NCBI RefSeq assembly: GCF_000003605.2
Contig: NW_003146773.1
Coordinates: 44,139-73,231 of the forward strand
Reading direction: 5' to 3'
Source: Saccoglossus kowalevskii
Lineage: Eukaryota > Hemichordata > Enteropneusta > Harrimaniidae
DNA: 29,093 bases
The translations under genes and the position numbers were made by a program. Below, piece after piece: positions 12,201 through 22,690 of this stretch (positions are counted from its first letter, which is position 1; each line of letters begins with the position of its first letter). The notes beneath the pieces were generated by a model. That model searched no databases. It was not told the origin of the DNA and worked only from the letters and a program-made list of their open reading frames with translations.

Positions 12201-15200
12201 TTCTCCACGTTCATGCTACACGATCAGCAATAAGTCACCGTCAAAAATATCAGCGCACATGGTTGACTTTCAAAAAGAATTATTAAAAATAAGTGTAAGA
12301 GATACCATTGATTTGTGTCGATCTTTATTTGATCATATAAAAAATATACGAGCTGTGCTATATTCTAAATGGCTAACAGCTACATAACAAAAACCGTATA
12401 ATTTCAAAATAACTGCTTACACAACTCTTTGTCAAAATGACGTCACAGAAGAACTTTATCACTGGAGGGCGCAAGTTGTTTTACGTTGCTTGTCGTTTTC
12501 GGGTTTACGGTTTAAGATCCCAAAGAATATGATATATTATTAATTTAACCCCTTAATGTATAATACCTATACCATAATGTTATTACGATGTTGATAAAAA
12601 ACGTTAGCCATCTTAAAGAAACGTTTCATTTTTGCATTTTCTAATGATGTAGGATCCATTTCACTATAACTTAAGGATATATTCTGATGTATAATTAACT
12701 ATACTATGTAGTTAGCTGTTAGTTATAAACTAAATAAGCATTGGTAAACACTGTAGATGTTAATGGGGTTAGCTGCATAGTGCTACTGGGGGGAGTTGCA
12801 GAATGCTAATGTGTATATAACTATCCGGGTGTCTATCTGGTGCCATTAGCAGATACGATTGCCACGAGGCAGTGTATATTGCAATGGACTCATTATCATT
12901 CATGTCAACGTCAGAGTTTTAGTGTGCGTGGACCTACAGGAGCAGAAAATCAATTTGCAAATATTTCTGAGCACGGATAAACAAATTTGTTCGATATTTC
13001 ATTTTGATAAATATATAATTAGAATGGATTTCTTGTAGCATAGTTTTGGAAACAGTAGCATTAGTTATAAAAAGGAATGAAAACACAATTACACGTGTAT
13101 GTCAGATTTAGCGATATGTACTGGTTGTTCAAAGTAGCAAGCTCACTATTTTTTTTTAATAAAGAAACGAACATATTGATTTTACGAAAAATCGTGAGCT
13201 GCTGCTGTTTTTATTAGGACGTAATATCAAACAATATTATTTAGGCATTGTGGCTTCAAAGGTTAAATGAAAAAAAATGAATATATAAATTTCACTCAAA
13301 AACGTGCGACAATTCTTTACAGCCACAAAATCGACAGTGACATGATTGAAAGTCTCATAGCGAAATTAAATTCGACCGCTCTTTTTAGTACAACTTTATC
13401 AAAGGCATATATAATGTTTGTCGTCATAATGCAAACAAATCAACAGATCCGCCTGCCTAATTATTTTATTTCAGTCGCTTGTCAACTGGAATATTGTTTT
13501 CAAGTCCGATCGCCAAATCATGCCTATCTGATCAAGAACTTGAAGGTTCAAATTTTCAAAGTAAATTTGTTAAATTTCTATACTACCCGGCATACTTCTA
13601 GACGCCGTTTTTATCCATAAATATCTTTTAGCATCATCACGCATATTTCGTCTTTATATCACTATTGTACAAATTTGGGGAAGTCTGCCATCATGACATT
13701 TTAAGATATGTTTATAAGTATAGGATTTCCGCTGCAAGTCGACGAGACTTATCAGCCGACAAATTGTTTTTTAATTCTACCCAGATGGTTGTCGGTAGAC
13801 AGGATACTCCTTGAGGGCAATCGAGAATGTCTGGTTAGGTATATTCTGAGTCACGATTCACATGGCTTTATATGTATTATCTGCATGTTGCTCATATTGT
13901 ATGGGTTTCGACTCACGCCTTTCCATCTAATCAGTGTGTGCCGTGGTGGTGTTCACTACACGTTTTTTTGTCTGTTTTCGAAACAATTACTGCGGTGTGA
14001 TATGCGGTGCGTCTTTTGTGAGTTTTCTCATGTTTTCGTGTTGCAAATGCATGCGTGTTAGTGTGCCTGTATTTGTATTTATTTGACAGCTCGTGTTCGA
14101 TTTCGTGTATTTTTCTTGCGTTGTGTTCGTCGATATTGATCGCAAACCCAAACTGATCTGGGAGGAAAGCATATGGCTATAGAATGCATACTCGAACATT
14201 AACGAAATTACCCTTACATTCTGGAAATTCGTCCAATTTCGCATTTCTTCTAAATGAAACAGCGATTCCAATTATTTAATTGACACTATTAGCTATGACA
14301 TCCAAACAACGCGAAAGCCTATCCTGAAATTGACAACACTGCGTTTGATAAAATTGTAATAGGTCACATTAGAAGGAGTTCCAGGGGAAATTTCAATGCC
14401 TACAGAATCTGGAGACGTTCAATATTACGTTTTATCTGACCTTTGATTTTTGTGCGTACACCTGAAGCAAATACACGCACTTCATATGCGGAAATCAGAA
14501 AATCACAAAGTGCCATCGACACAGCATGTTTTGTGATCGTAGGATGTAGGATTCAAACTGCCAATATTTTGTGTATTATTTTCTATACTGTCGCATTCAC
14601 TGGTTTTTCGTGGCAAGGGAAACAGAAGATGCGTGTCAATGACAAACAAGTGTCGTTGATTTCTTGCTCCCAACGAGATCGCTGCGTTCATTTTCGAATA
14701 ATGTCTATTTCAAACCTCGCTTACTGTTGAACAAATATAACTCTGTGTATATCACTACTCGTGTGATTATCTTGATAAGATTGTCCGTGTTGTACACTTT
14801 GATGTTTTTTTATAAAGGCTGAAAGAGTTTATTGATGTATTATGCTTATTTTCCTATATTTATTATGTATTCATGCCTGTAATTTGTATCATCCATTGAA
14901 AAGAAACTTCTTTGGTCTGAACGCGAGGAAAATCGAAAAAAAAACTGTAGAAAGTCTTCTTTGTGGAACTTTGTAGTTTATTGCTTTAGACACAGCATGT
15001 CTAGAGAATTGCGTTTAAAATTCACATCACCACATGTTGGGTAACTAATAACAACACGACGGGTACACTGGTAAATCTCAGTACCTGGTTATGAACGATG
15101 TTAGCAATTACCGACTTTCATGAAATCAGTCCCATACACTTAGCTTAATGAAAAACGACGTACACGCACAACATGTCATGTCATTCCTTATCTATTTTGA

Positions 15201-18200
15201 GTATTTTATGTATATTTACAATATGTGGATTGAATGAAGTATATGTCACTATTTTTTAGACATTCAGATAGATTTAGTCAGTTTATAAACTAACCTTTTT
15301 GCAAATGGCCGCTTTGATAACGAGAGTGCGAGAGAGTCATGCGACTAGTTTGTGTTTCCCAAATAATGTTCTATTATCTACCGCAATTACGTGCACTGTT
15401 CTGAATGCAATGGTTACATGGAGCAAATTAACAAAGCAAATGTAACACTATGGGGTAAGGGGGCAAAACAAGTATCATAGCTTTCTCGCTCGCAACGAGA
15501 TTTCGGCAGCCATTTTTGAACAAGTTTTATTGCGTAAATCCTATTGCACAATTCCACATCTCAGGGACCAGTCATAAACTGCATATGAGATACAACAATC
15601 ACATATCTTCAAAAAGCACATTGGTTCAACTTCGTTGAATATTCAAAATTATTTTTCGTTACCTTTTGATAATGTACACGTTTTAATAAATTCAGTTACG
15701 TAATCGCTATCAAACTGATTAAATCTTTCTATAGATTTACTAGATATNNNNNNNNNNNNNNNNNNNNNNNNNNNNNNNNNNNNNNNNNNNNNNNNNNAAT
15801 AATTAATATATAAATGTATCTTATGTAGCTGAATAACAATTCTCACAATGGATCATTGCGCACTGTTTTATTATGCAAAACAAAATGTTGTGAATACAAA
15901 CTTCTCTGTGCAGCTAAGGCTGAATACAAGGCCAACATGAACAGTTCAATGTTTTTGTGATGAGAGACTGAAACTGACCCTCGTGTTGTTTGTCCTACTG
16001 CTATGTATGGACATGTTGGCTATACTGTATTCATAATGCTGAACTGTATGTACTTGTTATAATTACCATGCCGGATTTGCATATTAGAAGGTTTATACGT
16101 CACGTGACGTATATGACACGATGATATTTAGATAATTCACTTAAATGTGAAGGTATTTTTCAAACACCGGTTCTGCCGTTCACCAAGAAAGTCTCATTAC
16201 TATTTCTGACACACACCGAACTTTAGACGCAAATGACAGGCACAATCTCGTTGGAAGCGAAGGAGTCGCCTCGAGACTTGTTTTTGCTTTTCATATATTG
16301 TTCTATTCTCTCTCATCATCGCGTTTTTTTTGGTTCTATTGATGTATATCACCATGGGAACGGTCGACGTGATGACGGGAAAGAATGCAACACTAATGGA
16401 GAGGGAAAACCCTGGCCCGTGCTCTTAGACGGATATTGGTTTAATAGACTTCAAAACCATTTATTTCGTGCTTCTGTGTAAACCATCGTAGAATATTCAA
16501 AATAGACTCATTATGCATTCATGATACAACGAGCACAGACACTCAAATTAGTTTGGGGATTATGTGTGTACCTCAAGGTATAAACTAATATAATGATGAT
16601 AATAGTATAATCGCAGGTAGTGGCTTGGAACGTGTTTGACATAGTCAGTGAACGTTACAGTGTGTGTAAAGTATCGGGTTGCATGGAAAACCTAAACCTT
16701 TTTTGTGTGTGACATGTCTCTTTGTATACCCGAACAAATAACAAATTGTTTTTATTTACCGATATTTTTCCAATCGTATTGTATTTGTGTGTTGTTCGAT
16801 CTGAAACGTCTCCAGAGACTGCCACTACGACGTTTTGAACAAGGCTTTGGATACTACGTCACGGTGTTCTGGTGAATTACATTGTAGTTAGCCTCGCAGG
16901 GAGAATGAGGAGACGCTCTGAACATTCCTGTCTGATACATAATATCGGTACTTATAAATAACATGCTAACGGTGCTCTTATCTTAAATTTTAATTGGATT
17001 TATTAGGCACTTTAAATTCCACTATCTCCGCCATGCATTAGAGTAGAGGCCACGATCTCTTATCTTCGGAAGAAGAAAAACACCTTCGAGCGTTGACTGA
17101 CGTAGGCCAAAAGGCTAGTCTTTAAGTCCAACCTATCGCTTAGCAGGGTTTATGTTTCCCTCGTACACTACAATTGTTTCCATGGAGCTGATGATTTATG
17201 AAGCTTTTCAGATTTCCTTAGATGTTTCCTTGTAGATTTATAATGCATTATTTCTACATATGGAGTATATTGATATGATTATTTTTTGTGGGCGTTTATA
17301 CACACCAGTTTGTGGATTAGTTTTTTGCAGCTGTAATTTACAAATATATAATTTATTTGGCAAGATATAATTGAATTTGGCAGAATTTTTTGTAGAGTTT
17401 CAAATTGTTTCATATGGTAGTCTCAATTTTAATTAGGCTTTAGTCTTATTCAAAGTTTTCGTCAATTTCAAAATACATGAACAGTAACAGGATCGGTTGC
17501 CGGATATTACGTCAATATGGCCAACCGAAATGCGCTGTCATTACTAAATTATCTGTGTGTTATACTGAACTATGCCTCACTTCTAAAATTATCTTTTTAA
17601 TCGTGTCTACACTAAATTATACATTATATGTTCGTAAAAAATTTGCTGTACAAAATTACACATGATTAAATAGTGATACGAGTTTTTAGCAAATGATCGT
17701 TTGTGTGTGTGACCGAGGGGACTATCTCTTTTTGCATATTCTTGAATGAGGCGCATTCAGTCATTAGATGGAGATGAATATACAATTAAAAAAAACGGGA
17801 AACACTTTACGATCGATTCTATATATGCTGAACGACTTGAACAATGACGTTCTAAACAAAATGATCGCAAGTGACATGGCAATGTGCATCCGGGTACTTT
17901 GGTGTCACGGGGATCTCGTACATCGTGTATGACGAATAACGGTGCTGTTGACGTCCGCGGCGAAGAATAAAATACTGTGGAATACTTTCGCTGGAATTAC
18001 TTTTCGATGAAAAAGCTTTTTGGGTGTTTTTTATGGAATTTATTTTCATTGATTTTTGATGAGTTGAATGTGAAATATAGGAAAAATTTTCGCTGGATTT
18101 TATTTTCACTGAATCATCCATTCAGCGAAAATAAAGTATTCTACAGTACTTTAAAGAAATTAAAACTACTTTTATTAGAAACATGGCTGCCTATTTTTTT

Positions 18201-19851
18201 TAAGTTTTAGTCAAACCCAACCGTCGTGAATTAATTTTAAAATCTGGGTTTGGGAAGTCTGAAACTGAAAAAAAAAATACTCAATCTGCGGAACGTGCGG
18301 CTCAGTGATGTTAAAAAACTAAAGAGACTAACTCTTGACAGATAAAATACATTCGAAATCTGTGTCTTGATGTCACCGTCATTCTTAAGGTAAAAGTTTA
18401 TTGAATGATTGAGATGTTTACGTGACCCGTCATGCCTGAGAAAACGATGATTACCCAAGAACAATAAGAAAATATGGGAAAAGTGTTTCAGGTATTTAGC
18501 TCGAAGTTGAGAAGAGATTTCCATTATGTTACATCCTACATCAGCGCAAAGAGCACTATAAAACGACAGATTCACCAATCTAATATTTCATTATATATGT
18601 TACGTAATGTCGCAGAAAAATAAGTTGCTACTTTGTTTTTAAAAATGCTGAATATCATTGTGATATAATCACGAATACATTTAATTTCTTATTTATGGAA
18701 TCAATTTACGATGCCACTGCAAACATTATTTTCTACACTAATACAAATGTCGCTGTCCCAAGGTTAATGAAATGTACGTTAGCATACACTTAAACATTTT
18801 AATGATTGGTCGCAATTTTGAGCAGTCATTTTTTTTATTTCTGTGTCGTGTTTGTAAGAGAGTAGTAATTGCACAATCTAATAAGTCAGTATGTAGTAGT
18901 ATGTAGTTATGTCGTGTATGGCTTTGAAAGATGTACTTGATTAAAAGTACTTAAAGATGACTTACATTATAGCATACAATTGTATAAAGATCATTGACTG
19001 TGACCATTTTCAAATGTATTTTGAAGAATTGACTTGTTTAACAATCAACTATCAACTGAATTTCGCCTTCTTTGATTATACATTATTCAACTCAAATAAA
19101 GTAGACTGTATTCGGAGCATTTTTGGCTGATCCGTGCATTATTTAGTTGTGCTCATTAGTTGCATTTATTATACCCTGCGTAATTATCATTTTGTGTCAT
19201 GGTATAATTTTATTTAATACAAACAAATGAAAGAAGACGGACATAATACAACCCTTCTCCGGGCGTGGCGTGTCCAGCCAGTTGGAAAGAACGGAACACG
19301 TTTGAAAGAAACGATGCGATTGACACGCGTATTAGTCAAATAACAAGAAGCAATATTGAGAAACCTTTCGTAGACAAGAAACTAGTGGATTTGAAAATCC
19401 CATGGATCCAAGAGAGTCCTCATATATATAATTTAACATACATTGGGATATTCTACTCGCTAATTGCACCTCCTTATTGTGTTTGGGTGCGATGCGAACG
19501 AAATTAGAATGGTTTTACCTGCATGAGGAAGAGAGTGATGGAACACATCTCTTTGCCAAATGTCCAGTGGCCGTTCATGAGAGTTATGAAAGTAAATGGC
19601 ATGGAAAACACAGCCATGGTCAGATCAGCTACAGCCAGATTGATGAGATACACGTTTAAGCAATTGTTTGATCGCACACAGAGAAGAACCACTATAACGA
19701 CGACGTTTCCCAGAATGGATAGTATAATTGTTGAAGAAAAGGCTAACGTTAAAATAGTCTGCCATTCTTCGGTCATCTCCAATTCGTCGTAGTCGTAGTC
19801 GTAGTCTTCGCAAGGATATGGACAGCTGATGTTATAGGTGTAGTTATTCAT
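6091..19851 (-). CDS. Class A (rhodopsin-type) neuropeptide GPCR, complete, four exons
   Basis: Joining 19851-19519, 8271-7870, 7036-6833 and 6267-6091 gives 371 residues plus TAA. This is the usual length for a peptide GPCR, acting at the plasma membrane through G proteins. Diagnostic positions seen: N49 in LGN (TM1), LAVAD with D76 (TM2), C103 (top of TM3), D127-R128-Y129, W153 (TM4), C182 in extracellular loop 2, P207 (TM5), FALCWMP with P263 (TM6), N301-P-V-I-Y305 (TM7), and a Cys cluster at 320/322/324 after helix 8. Sequons lie at N3, N7 and N188. By eye, LW-x-R-Q-I-P-G after TM5 and C-x-E-x-W-P in loop 2 recall orexin/allatotropin and NPFF/SIFamide receptors, while FALCW in TM6 and the TM7 stretch recall GPR83. 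Sure of class A; subfamily and ligand are uncertain. All introns are phase 0 and GT-AG. Confidence 0.95.
6833..7036 (-). CDS. GPCR exon 3: TM6, extracellular loop 3, TM7
   Basis: It encodes residues 246-313 (204 nt, 68 codons). The acceptor is ttcacag followed by GTTGTC; the donor is TTCAGG followed by gtaaga, close to consensus. TM6 carries FALCWMP (257-263) and TM7 carries NPVIY (301-305) followed by C-F-M-N-D-S-F-R, the start of helix 8. If the third intron were retained, translation would add 12 residues after R313 and stop at 6794. Confidence 0.95.
7354..7363. promoter_or_regulatory. TCTCGCGAGA palindrome
   Basis: This exact 10-bp palindrome in GPCR intron 2 matches the CGCG element known from vertebrate promoters and bound by BANP. 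In an AT-rich intron such a CpG-dense site is unlikely by chance, but whether this lineage uses the motif is unknown. Confidence 0.3.
7870..8271 (-). CDS. GPCR exon 2: TM3 to intracellular loop 3
   Basis: It encodes residues 112-245 (402 nt, exactly 134 codons). The acceptor is tttacag followed by GTGTCT; the donor is CGTAAG followed by gttagt. It holds the rest of TM3 with the DRY motif (127-129), TM4 (about 145-166), loop 2 with C182, E184, W186 and P187, TM5 (about 192-223) and the basic third loop (K-T-K-R-K, 241-245). The join to exon 1 restores the expected 24-residue spacing from C103 to D127, so no exon is missing inside the 11.2-kb intron. The open frame extends beyond both splice sites, but those extensions are intron sequence. 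Confidence 0.96.
9622..9648. repeat. (TA)n microsatellite, 27 bp
   Basis: An uninterrupted AT alternation inside GPCR intron 1. Confidence 0.98.
11301..11458. repeat. Foldback (palindromic) element, about 158 bp, with two internal hairpins
   Basis: Outer arms GTCTCGCCTAC (11301-11311) and its near-complement (11448-11458) enclose a perfect 13-bp pair (11320-11332 with 11426-11438) and a 24-bp pair with one mismatch (11341-11364 with 11394-11417). The central part offers two small stems, GGCATG-AAA-CATGCC (11361-11375) and GGCACT-N7-AGTGCC (11380-11398 region), which partly compete with the main stem. No clear target duplication is seen. It could be a foldback MITE or a structured transcript segment. 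Confidence 0.8.
15748..15797. other. Assembly gap (50 N)
   Basis: Fifty undetermined bases within GPCR intron 1. The round number suggests a fixed-size placeholder, so the true distance may differ. Coding exons are not affected. Confidence 0.97.
16094..16113. promoter_or_regulatory. 20-bp perfect palindrome combining a CLEAR/E-box and two CRE half-sites
   Basis: TATACGTCACGTGACGTATA reads the same on both strands. Its centre is GTCACGTGAC, the consensus bound by MiT/TFE-family bHLH-zip factors, and each side adds ACGTCA/TGACGT, the half-site of bZIP CREB/ATF factors. An octamer-type ATTTGCAT lies 12 bp to the left (16074-16081). It sits in GPCR intron 1. Function is inferred from motifs only. 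Confidence 0.5.
17968..18153. mobile_element. 186-bp MITE-like element with terminal inverted repeats and 5-bp target duplication
   Basis: The ends are inverted repeats: TAAAATACTGTGGAATACTT at the left, and the complement of the right end (18153 leftwards) matches it at 19 of the first 21 positions. Similarity continues inward through CGCTG and GAAAA motifs. AAGAA flanks it on both sides (17963-17967 and 18154-18158), a 5-bp target-site duplication. It encodes nothing useful; ORFs on both strands here are by-products. Located in GPCR intron 1. ACTGTGGAAT-type ends are, from memory, frequent in marine invertebrate repeats. Confidence 0.85.
19519..19851 (-). CDS. GPCR exon 1: extracellular N-terminus, TM1, TM2, start of TM3
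   Basis: It encodes residues 1-111. The start ATG at 19851-19849 has A at -3, and in-frame stops TGA (19863-19861) and TAA (19866-19864) lie just upstream, so this start is well fixed unless a 5' UTR exon is spliced in between. The N-terminus has two sequons and an acidic Tyr/Asp repeat (residues 16-22), common in peptide receptors. There is no cleavable signal peptide. TM1 is about residues 31-58 and TM2 about 66-91. The exon ends at ATG-CAG followed by gtaaaa; reading through would give only four more residues before a stop. Confidence 0.95.
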
Positions 19852-20340
19852 TGTAGATATTCATTAGCGATCCGCAGAAACATGCATTACCGTGCATTCC
19901 TCGTGTATTTGTGCCAATATCTGTACCAGCTCGAAGATAGTCGTAGAGAAGTGGTAGCTGCCCGGCATGCTCTGATCATTGTTTGTCGGTGGTATCTCCC
20001 GTCTGATGTATGCGACAATCCAGTAAATATGTACTTACAAGTACGCCCTCTAGTCACTTGTACTGGATATATTATGACATGAATAAGAGCATTGCTTAAT
20101 AATGTATCACTGTCTATTGGTAACGGATGACGTGGCAGCGTCGAGTGAGTTGCCTCTCATCATGCGTAAAACGTCGGTTTATAAGATTACATTCTCAATG
20201 TAAGAAGATACTGTTGAATGAGCACATCGATCAATAACTCCTTACAGTAATTACGCTGTGATAGTCGCGCTCTAGAATGTGACGTAAATAAATTCTTTGT
20301 GCACTTGAATCCATAAGTCAACTTTTCTCCATTTCACAAA
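19852..20340 (-). promoter_or_regulatory. Upstream region of the GPCR (5' UTR and probable proximal promoter)
   Basis: This stretch directly precedes the start codon. It looks less AT-rich than the flanking DNA and contains TGACGT-type CRE half-sites near 20126-20132 and 20279-20286. No clear TATA box or initiator is visible. The plus-strand ORF at 19882-20082 shows no recognisable protein and is treated as chance. The assignment rests on position only. Confidence 0.35.
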
Positions 20341-22462
20341 TGAGTCTGGATAATTGTTTCTTTATTTTTTCAAAGATAATAATTTGTGTCTTATTATATA
20401 ACAAGGAAATTTCAGAAAAACAAAAGAAGCATTTTGTTGGTACGACATTTTCGTGGGAAAATATGGCGTTTAATTCAATTCACATATTTGTGCGATACTC
20501 ATATCAGCAGAAGGACGAGTAACATCACACATTCGAGTTCCGACGTGATTTGTAGTCATGACAATGTGAACAAATTATTATAGATTGATTCGTGTTTTGA
20601 CTCGTGGATGGTCCTTGTGTTCCTTCCTTGTATGTATTCGTCGTCACTACCATACATACATATACATCATATTATTGTCAAGGTCATATTAATGATACAG
20701 TTTCAACTCCAATCATACATCAAAGTAGACAAGTTCACAATTTGTTTTTCCTTTTGCACACATATGTATGTGTATATTCTGCTTGCAGAACCATGTCAGT
20801 TTGAATAAGATTAAACAATTATAATATTCATAGTAATATTCAGAGGAGCAATTCTCTATGACTGGTTACGGTTAACGGATTTGACACATCAATTTATAGA
20901 TTTTATTTGTTTTTTGTTATTCACATGATGCTACATATCGCCTATCCAAATATCAAAACAGCCTTTAAAATTGACGCATTTTATACTGGTTCTCATTTGC
21001 TTAACAAAAAGCAGAAAGAGTAAGTAAACAGTCAGAGGTAAAAAAAAAAACGTTACTTACAATATTAAGAGAGAGAGTTTCAAGCAATGTTCCAAAAACA
21101 GACAATAGAGCATTCATCATTGGTTTCCATTTTAATTACTCGACTGCTTGTTATTATCTTAGACCCCTTAGCCTCTATCAGGTCACATGGGTAATATGTG
21201 CATTGTCGTCGATTCACAAGAGCAACGTTTGTGTAATTGTTCACTTTGAGGAGTTTTGATTTACGTCATGCTTGCATTATTTATAGATTTTTACCCAATC
21301 TCCCAGGCAGAGTTCTATTACGAGTACTAGTATATCTCTGCCACCACGCGATATTATGCTTGTCGTTGATTGGTCGATGCGTCACAGTGGTACTACTTTC
21401 AAAGACGCTCACCAAAACATTGCCATGCAAGTGTTCGATTTTCGAACCCGATGAATGTGTACGCGTTGTTTGCAGATTTTGGATGTTTTAGAAGTTAGAA
21501 GCTTCTTTTTTTCTTTCTGTAACACAAACGGTGTGGCAGTTTGACGATTTAGTCGTCAACACTACAAAGTGCTGTTGTTTGTTTGTAATTCGTCGCCTGG
21601 CAATCGACAAGACGGTCAGTTTGATGAATCGAGTGACACCTTAGTAACGGTTATTCCGCGATGAAATTATTTTCTTTTGTAAATTATAATTATTTCACCC
21701 TTGACAGTGCATTTACGGAAAAATCGTTATCAGCTATCGATACAATATTTTAAAACTTGTTTTCCATTAGAAAAAAATCAAAACGAGAGCCCTCTAATAA
21801 CAAAAATACGCAAATGATACGCGTAGTAAAAGTCTTATGGTGTTTCACCACAAAATGGCGGTGTGTGGTGGCAGAGATACTTTCGGTGATCTAACCGCAA
21901 GGCACTCTGGAAAGGAGAATGGGTTTTATAATCAGATTACCGGAAATGAAAAGGATGTTGGGTCACGGGAAAATTTGTCAAGATGCAAAAAGTCTGAAAT
22001 TTCGAGAAATGTGGCATTTTACATTCATAATTCGAACACTGGCATTTAATTACAACACATGCTTATTCCAGTGCAAGAGTTCTATGCAAGAAACATATAG
22101 TTCATAACACTAACTTAGTTTTGTGTAGATTACTATTAAAATAAGATAACACACTCACTCAGTAATTAGGTAACATACGGACCTTCCCTATCTGTATTGT
22201 TGAAATAAAGTGACTCCTCCCCCTTAAAGTTTGCCAGCACTCCAGGTCATAAAACTGAACCATCACTGATGTTGGATTTTAGATCTTGTTATATCTATTT
22301 TGTTCATCTGAATATAAAATAACTGAAAAGCTTATATTCGTGAAACTTACTATTAGGGTAAGTTGATTAGTTAACTGAAAAAAAAGCGAATAGTTTACCC
22401 TTCCTGGTAAGCTTCATCGAACATGATGTATAAGAGAAACACTTTGTTAATTTCCATACGCA

Positions 22463-22690
22463 TGTAGTCAGCCATGAAAAGAAACCAAAAGTAGCTTACA
22501 AAGGTACAATGAATTTATTTGCAAAAACTTGTCCGGTATTTTAGACAATTTATTAGATAATCTACCATCTACTTTTCCACACACAATGAAGCATGTACAT
22601 GTTTGAACAGAAATTGAGAAGCAAATATCAATGACATGCAAATATATTGAAAGCTGTGAGATGGAAACTGCTGTATGTCGTAAAGAAGTA
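22463..22690 (-). repeat. Inverted-repeat arm A (diverged copy of 24790-25012)
   Basis: Read on the minus strand, this segment matches 24790-25012 on the plus strand over about 220 bp with scattered substitutions and small indels. A shared core is CTAAAATACCGGACAAGTTT, and both copies end near CATGGCTGACTACAT. A short frame (L-S-K-I-P-D-K-F-L-Q-I) stays open in both copies, which may be chance or a trace of a former coding element. Confidence 0.85.

Larger units (their letters stand above)
8272..19518 (-). other. GPCR intron 1 (11.2 kb)
   Basis: Starts gtaaaa at 19518 and ends tttacag at 8272 (minus strand). It holds the MITE, the foldback element, the palindrome at 16094, a TA tract and the N gap. 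No nested gene is supported; the ORFs of 60-120 codons scattered at 12-19 kb have no motif, splice context or compositional bias. Confidence 0.85.

Noticed and set aside
12088-12387. 99-codon plus-strand ORF
   Set aside because: No recognisable motif, and a minus-strand ORF overlaps it. The nearby short palindrome GGTCGGAGGCCGACC (12029-12043) does not form a tRNA or other known RNA.
13267-14730. Cluster of 62-117-codon ORFs on both strands (13267-13620, 13708-14061, 13987-14271, 14443-14730)
   Set aside because: They overlap on opposite strands, look like random translation rich in Cys, Phe and Ile, and lie inside a validated intron. A nested gene could not be supported.
16233-16481. 82-codon plus-strand ORF with Gly/Asp/Asn-rich stretch
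   Set aside because: No family resemblance and no splice context; lies in the GPCR intron.
19523-19813. Plus- and minus-strand alternative-frame ORFs over GPCR exon 1
   Set aside because: Only the frame starting at 19851 contains TM1 and TM2 landmarks.
21425-21450. TTCGAA-type sequence resembling a tRNA B box
   Set aside because: No matching A box, acceptor stem or anticodon arm at the proper spacing.
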